From Metellina segmentata (taxonomy: Eukaryota; Arthropoda; Arachnida; Araneae; Tetragnathidae), in contig OX375872.1 of NCBI GenBank assembly GCA_947359465.1, positions 82,330,931-82,394,930 of the forward strand: DNA of 64,000 bases, written 5' to 3'. Positions within the stretch are counted from its first letter, which is position 1. Each line of letters starts with the position of its first letter. Position numbers and translations under genes: made by a program. This document shows positions 24,001 to 36,000 of the stretch, piece by piece. The notes beneath the pieces were generated by a model, which made no database searches, was not told the DNA's origin, and saw only the letters and a program-made list of their open reading frames with translations.

Positions 24001-27000
24001 TACTGAAAAATTGTCTTTATTGTTAGATAGGTGTAGTATTTCTGATAGAGATGCGGTGCGAATAATAGCAGCTACAGCAGAGGCATTAGGTCATGACCCA
24101 CAGAATTTAATTCTAGGTAGAAGTGTCATACGACTCCGCAGACAGCAATTCCGACAACAAAGAACTGATCTCATCAAAAATAGATTTAGAAATTCCGATT
24201 TAGAGGGAGCTGTTGTGCAGTGGGATGGGAAATTGCTTCCAGATTTGTTGAGTAAAGAAAACGTAGAACCTGATAGCGATTTTGATTACTTGTGGCGATG
24301 AAGAACAGTTGATAGGTGTTCCAATCCTTGAAAATAGTACGGGGATAACTCAGGCAAAAGCTGTATTATCAGCAGTTGAGCAGTGGGGGGCAGTTGAGAA
24401 AATCCAGGCAGTGTGTTTTGATACCACGGCAGTAAATACGGGTCGCTTTAGGGGAACCTGCGTTTTGCTAGAGCAGTTATTAGAGAAAAACCTTCTGTAT
24501 TTAGCATGTCGCCACCATATTTTAGAAGTTGTTTTAAAAGCAGTTTTTAGTTGCAAAATGGGCACATCCACTGGTCTTCAGCCAGATATTTTTCAAAAGT
24601 TCCAGATTGGATGGTCTAAGCTAGACAAGAAGAAATACAAAACAGGTGTAGAAGATGAATATATTAGAAATAAAATAAGTAATCCAGACCAAATTTCAAG
24701 TTTTCTAGTAGAACAATTAAAAAAACGACAGCCCAGGGATGATTATAAAGAATTAATTCAACTTTGCTTAATTCATTTAGGACATCTTCATCAAAAAGAC
24801 ATTACTTTTAAAGTACCTGGTGCTATTCATCACGCCAGATGGATGGCAAAGGCCATTTATTCTCTAAAAATGTATCTTTTCAGGGATCAATTTTCATTAA
24901 CTGATTTAGAGAGAAAAGGTATTGAAGATATTTGTTTATTTATTATCAATATTTATGTAAAAGCATGGTTCAATGCCCACAAACCCACTTTGGCCCCCAA
25001 CCAAGACCTACAATTATTAAAATCTTTAGTTCAATACAAGAAAATTGATAAAGAGGTTGCAGACAAGGCACTGTCTAAAATAGTAAACCATCTGTGGTAT
25101 CTCAACTCGGAGCAAGTTGCATTTTCATTTTTCGATGATACTTTGGGAAAAAATGTCAAAACAAGCATGATTGAAAAATTAAGGTCCGAAGTAGAAAATG
25201 ATGAAGATGATTGTGATGATAGGGATGTAAAACCAAAAATCAATCTCCAACAAGTTGATCATTTATTGGACAAAGAAGTTGATTATTTCGTTTCTCCTCG
25301 AACTCTAAATTTTTTAAGAGATTTGAAATCGAAACAGACTTTTTAAATACTGATCCCTATAAATGGTGTAAAAATCAACATTACTTAAAAGCTAAAAAAA
25401 TAGTGAACAATTTAAGGGTTGTAAATGACACTGCAGAGAGAGGAGTAAAATTAATTAAAGACTTCAATTCCTCTTTGACGAAAGACGAAGAACAACGGCA
25501 GTTTCTTTTACAAGTTGTATCTGAATGTCGTCAAATTTTTCCAGATTCTTCAAAAACTACAATATCTAAGACATTGCCACCTTAATTTGTATTTACCACT
25601 TAATTTGTATACTTAAATAATAATAATATAATGATGTATAATTCAAATATATAATTAATAAAATACATTTGAACACTATTTGTAGTCATTTTTTCTCCTT
25701 GCTTCCTATTCTTTAACCTTAATTCCTTCATTTCGAGTTTGAATGTTGTTGAATTTATTTTTGAAAATACCTCTAAACTAAAGCCTTTTTAATGTACAGA
25801 ATGAAAAATACAAAAAGTAAAATCTGTAAAGCAGATGTAATTGAATATCGTAATGTTTTTAGGCCTTTGCATGAAAATTCACTTTTGAGGATATCCACTA
25901 CGACTTTACCTGAAAAAAGCTAAATACCATTCTATCAGTTTTAGCAAAAATGTGGAAGATATCAGACTTCAAGTCAATAAAAGTTCCTATGAAATGAGAC
26001 AAGAATCGGGTTTCTAGGACGAATGGTTTCGATTTTAAAGAGTAAATACTACGATTTTTCTCTAAAAATCGCTGTTTTTCTTAACTTTAACCTCAATGAG
26101 GCACGGGTTAATATTATCAGGTTGAGCTGAAACTTTGCCAATCACATTTTCTAGCCTACTAGCAACTTTTAGGGGGGGGGGGGGTGCCACGGAAGAAATT
26201 CGAAAATTGATTTCTTGTGACCACCCTAGTGGGACATGCTTGGCCGACGAGTTGCAGCCCGTTAAAAACATGTGTACCAGAACTTCGGAGAGCATTGCTT
26301 GCTGAGTGGAGTGATCTTCCCCAAGATCAGCTCGATAATTTGATCCTCAGCATACCTAGGCGTTGCATAGACTGTATTTCATCGTCTGAGAGACATACAA
26401 TGTATTAACCATCATACCAACCATGTCATGTTAAGTTTTTGTTCGGTCGATATTTTTTGTAATTGCTCCAGTGAGCAAAAATCGTAGTTTTTATGAATGG
26501 TATCATACATACACCATCTTTTTTGTTCTTTATCTTTTGTTTAACAAAAATGGACTTTATAAATAAGTCACGTTTGTTTTGTTTCTGGACCTTTATTTAT
26601 CGGAGCTGGCATTATCCTTAATTTATGGACATGAGCGTAAATGATACATACTTACATCTGAAATAAAAGCTATTAAGAAGTTATCCCAGAATCCAAATCT
26701 TTTCATGTCCGCCACCAAACTTCCCACTGCATCGTCTAATGCCGTTACCATACCTAATAGACAAACAAAATCCATCAATCGTTAGATTTAGAGTCGACAT
26801 TTTATATAAAAACTTTGAACTATTCCCTCTAAATATTTAGTTAAACTGAAATTAAATATATCTAGGTATAATTTTGTTTTTATTTATAGTTTTTAATACT
26901 AGGCGACTATCAAATAACTATTTTTATTACTCTCTTGAACTGCGTGTGTGGCCAGCTCTATACTTCAGATATGGATTCTACAAGAATTCGATTTTCCTTT

Positions 27001-30000
27001 CAATAGATTCGATGACACAATGCGTAAAATGTGTGACCGGTTATATTTGATTTTACGTTTTTAAAGTTGACTGATGCAATGATATGTACCAACCCTGCTC
27101 ACTGATTTTACATTTCTCGGAAGAAAAGTACTTCCTTCAAGCATTTAGTTTCATATTCCAGAAAATTCAATTGTAGCAGTATTGATAGAAGGGGCATTTG
27201 ACGAGTATAAACTTGAAAGAAATGTACGAAAATCCATCGTATCGATTTAGATTGAGAAGATCCCCCATTTTGGTCGTTATAACTTTTAGCAATTCACTTC
27301 TGTGAATTACGTTATTCAAAATCATATCAAATTGTATAAAGATACTGTGAAAGAGATTTCTTCCAATAATTTTACTTCCTATAAATCGAATTTAAATTTT
27401 AAAATTTTGAAGCAAGGAATATTTAACAATTCAGATTGTTGTTAAAATGTACATATCACCCCATATTTATGCATGCAATTTGTTTAAGAGTAAAGAAACG
27501 TTGAAAATATTTATGAGCAATTTTTTGATCAAAAATGTGACTAGGGTAGTTATTTTTTAAAGTTTTTAAGTCACTTACCACTAAAAATTCTCCTTTCTTT
27601 GTTTTTGACATGACTGTATTTTTCTTCATATATTTTTGGTACCTGAAAACAAGGAATGGTTACAACTATTTCTGGAAAATTAGTTACTATAAATAAGTAT
27701 TTAGACAAACAGAATACTTAAACGGGGAACAGACTTACTATTTAATATATATCCTTCATTTTTAATTATCGAAATAGACAAATTATTTCTTATGGTTAAA
27801 ATGCTCTACAAAATATGAAGTACTAATATTTCATGAGAAACAAAACAATAAGTGGAATAAAATTAAGTTTAATGTTTCCCCGAAATTATTTCAACTCCAG
27901 TTTTAATTGCTGAAATTATGTTTTGTTAAATAAATTGAAGTATAGCATTATTTTAAAAAGAAATCAAGAAAAAATTATATCACACAGATTATATATATAT
28001 ATGTAAAAGTAGTTTACAATTTGGAAGTTTCTCACTAAAATAAGACCAAAGGAAGTTTTGTAGTTTAATATTTGAGCTTTATAAGTATAGTTTTTCATTC
28101 AATAAGTAACGTCTGACCTCAAATCACCCAAACAAAACTACTTGGTCAAATATAGCCCCTGCCTAATAAAACCTAACTTAACATACCAACAACCCAAACA
28201 AAACATTTAAAAAGTATAGCTCTCAGTAGGAGACGGTATTTCTGTGTATAATTTCAGTAAAAAGTCGTTACAAAGCTGTGCTAGTTCCGCCTTGTTATAG
28301 ACGGCGTTGAGTTAAGGCGTATTTCTACAAAGCAGTATGTTTGGTTGGGTTTCATGGCCCAAGGGTAATATTTGTTCAAGCACGAGACTAACTACATCAA
28401 TAAATGGAAATACACACACACAATGAAAGTTTTTACTGATACAGAAGAGAGAAAAATACACCCAGGGAGCAACCGAACCTGCGTAATCTACTACTCGCAG
28501 GTTTCTATCCCAGTGAATCAAGCCCACTGAGACACGATGGCCCAACAACGCAGTATGTTTTTTAAAACTGAAGCAGAAAGAGAATCCTAGAAAATTTGGC
28601 TAGAGTTTGAATAAAACCATGGCAAAAAACGCATGGAACCATCGAAGAGCCTACAAGGAAGATGCTTTGTTACTTACAATAATTTTTGAATGGCCTATGG
28701 AAATCTGTGAATGTCTGGAAGGTGCTCGATAAGTCTTCAACATCTATTTCGGAGGTTAAAATCTCTCTTATTAGAAAGACCGACAAATGACCATTGAGGA
28801 GATTACGAATGCAATGCATATGAAGTCCGTTTGAGAAACAGGTTACGGTATTCAAAAGTCATTGCAAAGTGGACTATCTTTCATGGACACAAGAAGAATC
28901 GCTTGCTTAGCCAGCAGGTGATACAAAATCTAGATATTGAAATGAGGACTCATCCGCCATATTCACCAGACCTAGAGCTGTGTCACATCTTAAGTAGAAA
29001 CAACGAGTCGAAAAACAATTTCATGGTTGTAGATAGTATCAAATATTGAGCTGAGCAATGCTATGATTGGTATCCTAAACACCATGCCGAATAAGAGCTT
29101 CATACACACCTCCCGGAAGTGGATAGCAAGTTGGGTTGATGTGTTCCATACGAGGTCTACTTCTGAACTGCATTGTTTGATAATTTATCATTAATTACTT
29201 TCGTTATTTAGATAATTAAAGTAAAATATTTCCGGGCATCATTAATTTGTGGAATACTGAAGCAAAGTAACACCTCGTAATTTTGAACCACGGTCAGATG
29301 ACGAACCAAATGGGCAAGGAAGCATCTCGAAATCAAAAGATTGTCAAAATATCTCAATTGGAGAAAAACGCGTTTATGTAGTAGATTCATGTTTACTGTT
29401 GTATATGCAACTCCGTCAGAAATGGACGTAATTAAAAAATTATTTTTGCTGTCCCCAGAATTTGACATCAGTTGATTTCTAACACTAATTTTTTAAATCA
29501 AATTTTCTGTTGAGTATTTTGAAAGTTTACTCTCCCCTTAATTGCTGTTCTGAAATCACTGAAGGTATTTCAATTTATCTTTTAGATACTGGAGTGAAGA
29601 GACAAAAATTAATTTTTGACGCGGTTAAACATTTTAACATTAAGAATGAAAACGCATTTGAAACACTTAACTAAAGAAACTTTTCACGCTATGCCTCACC
29701 TGCAATGGGCTATGTACTGCCTGAAAAGGTAGATATAAAAATAAAGGCACATTTGGATCCGATCTTGATAAGAGCTCTGTAACAGCCGTTTTCATGACAT
29801 CCTGAAATGAGAAAAATATAGAGATAAATGGTAAATACATCAATTTTACCCTGAATTTACCTAATGCCAAGTACTTTGAAGTTTCTGATTTGATGTGCTT
29901 CATGACTTACCGTGGTATATATTCCTTTGTACTGATTTGTTGGCTGTAAATTCTTATTAAAATCAAGGAGTTCCCTCCATACTTGAACAGACTCTGAAAG

Positions 30001-33000
30001 AGATAAAACAGAGCACCTTAATTTATTTAACTTTACAAAGACATTTTAGAGTTACTTTCTTTTCCTGACAATTTTTTCAAGTAATTTAAATCACTTTTTT
30101 TGATGGTAGAGTAGTTGATGTTAGTTGATGGTTGATATATAGTATTTAACTTACGTCGCATCTAGAGCAACACAATGGTATATTTATAGAGCTAACGAAA
30201 AAGATAAAGTTAATCAATTTTTAACTGATACTTTAATTTTTAGAGACATCACATTATTTCTATCATTATTTTTATGGTAGTAAAAATACAAATTAAAATT
30301 TATCTATAACTTTAGATGACTTTTTTAAAAGTCCTCTGTGGCAAATCGATTTTTGAGACCAAAATTTCGATAAATTCATAAAAAGTAAATTAAAAGCAAT
30401 TTAAACTTAATGCGAAGAGTTATACCTTTATTAAAAGCCAATTTGCATTTACATTGAATGGTTGATATATATTTAAAGTATTAAGATTCCCCTTTAAGAA
30501 AACTGAAACTAATGCTTAATATAATTACCCCTTAACAAAATCATTACCTAAGATTTTCAATCTTATGTAGCTATTTATCTGGTATATTATTGTTCATGGC
30601 AAGTATGTGGTAGTAAGTTGTACCTAGACATAAGGAACTTCATCACTTTAAGAGACTAACGAGAGAAAAGTCGAGATTTATGCAATCGTTTCAAGATATG
30701 CGCTCGAGATGTATTAAATAAAATTACTCTGGGCTCTACCAGTTGCAATCAAAGTTTATGAATTTCTGAAATTTTCAAAGGCACAATCGGTATATTTGTA
30801 TTTTAATGTCATCAACATGTGAAAAAAACATTACACTTTTTTTAGGCAGCAAAACGAGTGTTACAATCAACAGAATACGCAGTGAACCCGCAGTTGTCAC
30901 CATTGCAGTACCTAGTTAAAATATTATCTGCTAAGTTGCTGTTCGTCACCATTTTGAAACATTTGAGTGTATGGAACCGGTACGGGAGCATCTAAGAGGC
31001 ACCGAATGAAGAATCCTTAACATCGTAGTTTTTTAGGGATATCTCAAATACGAAAAACATCTCAGGCATATTTGCAGTGGTTTATCTTTTGATCTTGCTG
31101 CATTTCAGCAAAAGTTTCGACAGAAATGCGAGGAAGTTCACTTCTAGATGTATGGCATGTTCCACCGCGTTTCTCTAAATTTTCACACCCAATTACCCAT
31201 AAACTACATTGACCTCGACGTAAATGATGCATGCAATTAGCAACATATGGCCACAGCATATTCTGTGGACTGTATTCTGTACATGAAAGTGTGTTCTTTC
31301 TCAGTCAATTTTACCTCGGCCAAGAAAATTTTTATATAAATATGGTTTTCTTCATATGCTAATCTTATATAATGTCTAAAATGAAAACAGACTGGTGTTG
31401 CTATTGAGTACTTCTGAAATTCGTGAGCTATAACTGTAACCACTAGAGATGGAGTAGTTTTATCGATATGTAATAGTAGTTTTTAAATAAGTGTTATTTG
31501 TAATGTACTACATAAAAGAAATTGATTCATTGCATTATATCTATAAAAATATTGAGAACTCAATTTATTAAAACTAGAAATAAAAAGTGATTACAACTAC
31601 AGGTGGTGGAAAAAATAATAGGAACTCCTATGACAGAACACAAAATGTTTATTAGTAGGAAGTTGGGCCACCCTTGGCCTGAATTACAGCTTGCATCCAA
31701 CGTGGGATTGACAAATAAAGGTCTTGCACAATGTTCAAGGGAATTAACACCCATTCTTCATGCAGAGCGGTCTCGAGTTAAGATATTGTGCATGGAAATG
31801 GAAACCGAGCACGGATTTTGTTCTTCAGAATACCCCACAAATGCTCAATGATGTTGAGATCAGGGGACTGAGGACACCACGTGAGATGTTCCACTTCATC
31901 ACAATTGCTCATCAAACCATGTTTGAACACAGCTAGCCGTGTGAACAGGGGCGTTGTCATCTTCAACACAGGTCTTTCCCCAGTAAACAAAGAATCTGAA
32001 GCACAGGGTGAAAATGATCTGCGAGAATACTGCGATAGTGCTCGACTTTGAACTTCCCTCTCAGGACTACGAGTGGCCCCAAGTCATGCCTACTTATCGT
32101 GCCCCACACCATCAAAGAGTCACCTCCATGCTTAACGGTACGAATCAGACAGTCAACATGAAATGCTTCTGCCGGTGTTCGCCAGACGTACATACGTCCG
32201 ATGGTCTGAAATAATGTGAATGATGATTCGTCACACCAGATGACCTGTTCCCATTCATGGTGTGTAAAGTTTTTGTTGGTCTCGGCACCACTGTCGTCGC
32301 TTAATAGCATTACGCGACGACACTAACAGTTTTGGAATAGCCACTCTGCCATGAATGTTCTCAGCATGCAGCTCGCGTTGAATAGTTTTGGTTGATACGG
32401 GATTCTGGAGATGGGTTTTCATCTCGGATATTATCTGCGGCAGTGCAGTCATGCGTTTTCGGCCGACCATCCTCTTCAACACTCGTCTATCCCTGTAGGT
32501 CAACTTTGACTTTAGCCTACTGCTCTGCTTTGCAGATGAAATGTTTCCAAGTTTTGTATAGGCTGTCGTAACTTTTGACACAGTGGTCCTTGCAACACCT
32601 ATAAAGTTGGCTATTCTCGTCACAGACACTCCAGCGAGGCGAGCTTCAATGATCATACCTCTTTGCACGTTGGAGAGGTCGGGCATAACGGCGCTTTGCT
32701 GGTAACATAATTTTCTCATAGAAATCCCACAACCGCTAATGCTCGACTGATACCTTCGCTTTCGCCGTCACGAGATGGAAGACTGCTGCGATCCGTTGCA
32801 AAGCTGTATTGGAAGGTCGAATTGCTACGCATTTAGAAATGGGTGTTCCTATTATTTTGTCCACCACCTATACATATTTAATAGAACTTTGAAAGGATTT
32901 ACTGGATTGTGAAAATTTGCAAACTGAACTTTATTAAAGATGGAAAAAAAAGTAATATACATGCACTAAAAGTTCAAAAAAATATTTAAGTATACACTGT

Positions 33001-36000
33001 ATATATCATTATCGTTTTATTATTTAGTGGCTAATATATCTTATATATAGCTATTTATACCATTAAAAGGATACACTTATATTTAATATTAAAAATAAAT
33101 GAACATTTAGTGAATGTATAGTTAAATTAATCAGAAAAACACTCTTAAAGAGTGTAACATCTTCACTTTAAAAAGTTAAATCAAAATCTCAATCTTACGT
33201 TCAATCGTATGCGTATAATAGTCCCCTTCAGCATAGTAAAATCCTAAAAATGAATCAAAACCTCGGCGAGTTGGCGTGTATGATTCATTGCAGTGACCAA
33301 GATGCCATCTAAAATGAAAATATAATTATCAATAACATTGTAGTTATAGAAGTTATTCATTTGTTAAAATAACAAAATGTAAAAATTAACTAACACCAGT
33401 GTTTTCAAGTAAACATGCATAAATTTTTAACTACTTTTTGATTACAACTTTGTCAATGATTGATGTCATCAAGAGTAGTTCGTTACCTTGTTTATTTCTA
33501 TTTCAACTTCTGATAAGCCCACCATGCTTATGTACACTCACTGTCTAAAGTTAAGCACGGAGAGGAGAATGTTGATTTCCAGAAGCCAATCTGAATTTGA
33601 GAGGCTGCAATTTGCTGCAGAGGTAGATGGAAGAATGCAAATGTGTCACGTAATAGCCAATCATGGTTTCGTGTCGAGAAATATGCAAAAAAGGCAGCCG
33701 TATAAGAAGCCAGCATTGTGAAGGGTTCGAGGAGTTGCATGTCAGTGCTGATAAAGTGTTTAGAACTTTCGTACGATTAATTTTCAAGACAGACGTGTCT
33801 CCATGTCTTCCAGAAGACGAATGGCTGATAGTGAGCGCTGACATTCTGTGGGACGCCTTGAAGCAGGGCAATCAATCACTGATGTTGCTCTTTTCTTCAA
33901 CGTTCATCATTCCGTCATTTTACGATTATGGAAACAATTCCAAACAAGCCAGACAGCTGTCCGAAAACCTATGGCCGACTGGCCAAGGGTTACGACCTAC
34001 CGCCTAAGATCGATTTATTGCTGTTGTAGCGAAGCGGAATCGAAGAGCGACCTCCTCATGTGTGACACCTATGGTTGCAGCGTCCATTGGTAAGACGATA
34101 GCTGCCACTACTGTACGCCGAAGGCTACACATGAATGGACTGTAGGCCCGGGTACCACGAGTTTGTGTTCCTCCATTCGTCCAATCCAGAGGGGCACGAT
34201 TAAAGTGGTGTCGGCAACATGTGAATTGGACTGTGTCTGATTGGACTAACATTATGTTCACGGATGAGTCGAGATTTGCCCTGGAGCCATATGACAAACG
34301 TATAAGGGTCTGGAGAGAACAAGGCCACACGTAATCGGCCCCAGAACATCATCTAGCATCACGCATTCCGAGGTGGAAGCATCATAGTGTGGGCAAGGAT
34401 TTCATTGGGATATCGCACCGATCTGCACATCTATAGACGGATTTCTGTGACGACTGTCCGGTATCGGGATGAAGTCCTAGAACTCACTGTGAGATTCTAC
34501 GCTGCAACAGTTGGTCCTTATTTAGTTTTAATGGATGATAATGCGCGCCCTTATAGAGCTGACATCGTTGGCAACTACCTGGAGAGTGAAGGGATGGCGA
34601 GCATGGTTTGGCCAGCGTACTCGACCGATCTTAATCCCATTGAAAATCTGTAGGATGCCCTCGGCCATGCTGTGTCTACACGTTTCCACCCCTAGCTACT
34701 CTCACAGAGTTGCTAACTGCTCTACAGGAGGAATGGCGATTACTTGACTCTGGGGTGGTTGATCACCTCATGGAAAGCATGGTCACACGCTGTAAACTTT
34801 GTATGTAGATAAGGGGTGATCACATACCCTATTAATGCCATTTTTATTCATTTGTTTTGGATTTAAACATCCTTTTGTTTATGACTCAAATATGATTTCA
34901 TCTTATATTTTATGAAAATTCAATATTGTGTTTTCATCTTTGTATTTAATTCTTTGTTTTGTTTCATACATAGACCTATTTGCTACTTTCCTGCCGCATT
35001 TCGTGTGAATCGAAATTTTACTTTCGTGCTTAACTTTTGGCAGTGAGTTAACGTGGCACAGGAGAAATACAACTGGCTATTGGTGAAGGTCAGGTATCAA
35101 TCCCAAAGTGAAAGATACGAGGACTACACTTCGTAATATTGAACCACGGTAAGATGACGAGGTCAATACCTGAGCTTCAACCTGAATATCCAAGCCTCTA
35201 CAACACGCCAACGTGACTTAAAAAGGAAGTTACGCAATTAAACTATCTACAAAATGCAATATAATGCATTTAAGATAGTGAAAGTTACACGACTCATACA
35301 TTTGTGCCATCTCAAGACAAGGTAGCGTCTCTTTCGTTGGGAATATTATTTATTCAGTCATTATCCATTACACTGCAAAAGATTGATTCTTAGGTTGAAC
35401 AAAACAAAACACTGGACTTACCTTGTATGAGTACTGAAGATGATTTCATTAAAGTTTCTTTTAGACCATAGCTGAGTTTAATGAGAAAATCGTTATTAAA
35501 TAATTTCGTGTGGTCTTGACAGAATTTCAATAGATATAACACTATAATTCGCTCTATTGTTTTTTACTCACTATTCTTTTAAACTTATCTTCGCCCTTGC
35601 AACCAGTGTTTTACGAGCGTTAAATCTTTACCTTACACAATACTTATTAATTGATTTATCCATTAAACGTCTTCAATATCCAGACAATACTGGCTAATCA
35701 AATTGAAACTACTACACTATTCCTTTGAGGAGGGGGGGGGGCAGTACCTCTAAGAATTCAAAGCAGGAAGAAAAGCAGAATAGTTTCGATAAAATTTATC
35801 TACTAAAGTGTACTGTGTATTGCAATGAAACTATAAACAGTGTTTAAGTACACTCTATACTACACAATACAGAAAAATGAGGTTGATATTTTAAATTAAG
35901 TAATATTTTATTCCAATTTAGATAAAATCATCCATCTAAAAGACAAATATTTACGAGGACAACTTGTAGAGTACTTATTTTGTGCCAATTGCAAACCCTA

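Larger units (their letters stand above)
21823..26228 (+). mobile_element. hAT-like or unclassified DNA transposon with about 600-bp inverted arms
   Basis: Flanked by a 9-bp direct repeat GTGGGACAT (21814-21822, 26229-26237). Ends are TAGGGTGGTCACAAG and its perfect complement. The outer roughly 600 bp on each side (to about 22440 and from about 25630) are near-identical inverted copies. Shared stretches include CTAGAAACCCGATTCTTGTC, GAGGATATCCACTACGACTT, and even an identical frame ending VSAQPDNINPCLIEVKVKKN. Between the arms lie a tRNA-Asp-derived SINE and a spliced transposase gene. TSD length and long arms recall Mutator-like elements, while the protein layout looks more like hAT; I cannot settle the superfamily. 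Confidence 0.82.
20734..26637 (+). mobile_element. Tc1-like element split by a 4.4-kb transposon
   Basis: TA-flanked (20732-20733, 26638-26639), with inverted ends CACTCATGTCCATAA..AAGGATAAT and CGCTCATGTCCATAAATTAA. Transposase: a paired helix-turn-helix N-terminus at 20969-21376 (FLRGRIIGRLECGRTRTEIS), then VMFSDESRFSLQ, then MDDNTRPHRANIVKE and FSPDLNPMVHVWD up to 21820. It resumes at 26229-26406 (PELRRALLAEWSDLPQDQLD). The last catalytic Glu position (NPIEH in relatives) reads NPMVH, and there are frameshifts. Only four bases separate it from the previous Tc1 element, and its right end lies 16 bp from the exon 9 splice donor. Confidence 0.87.
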
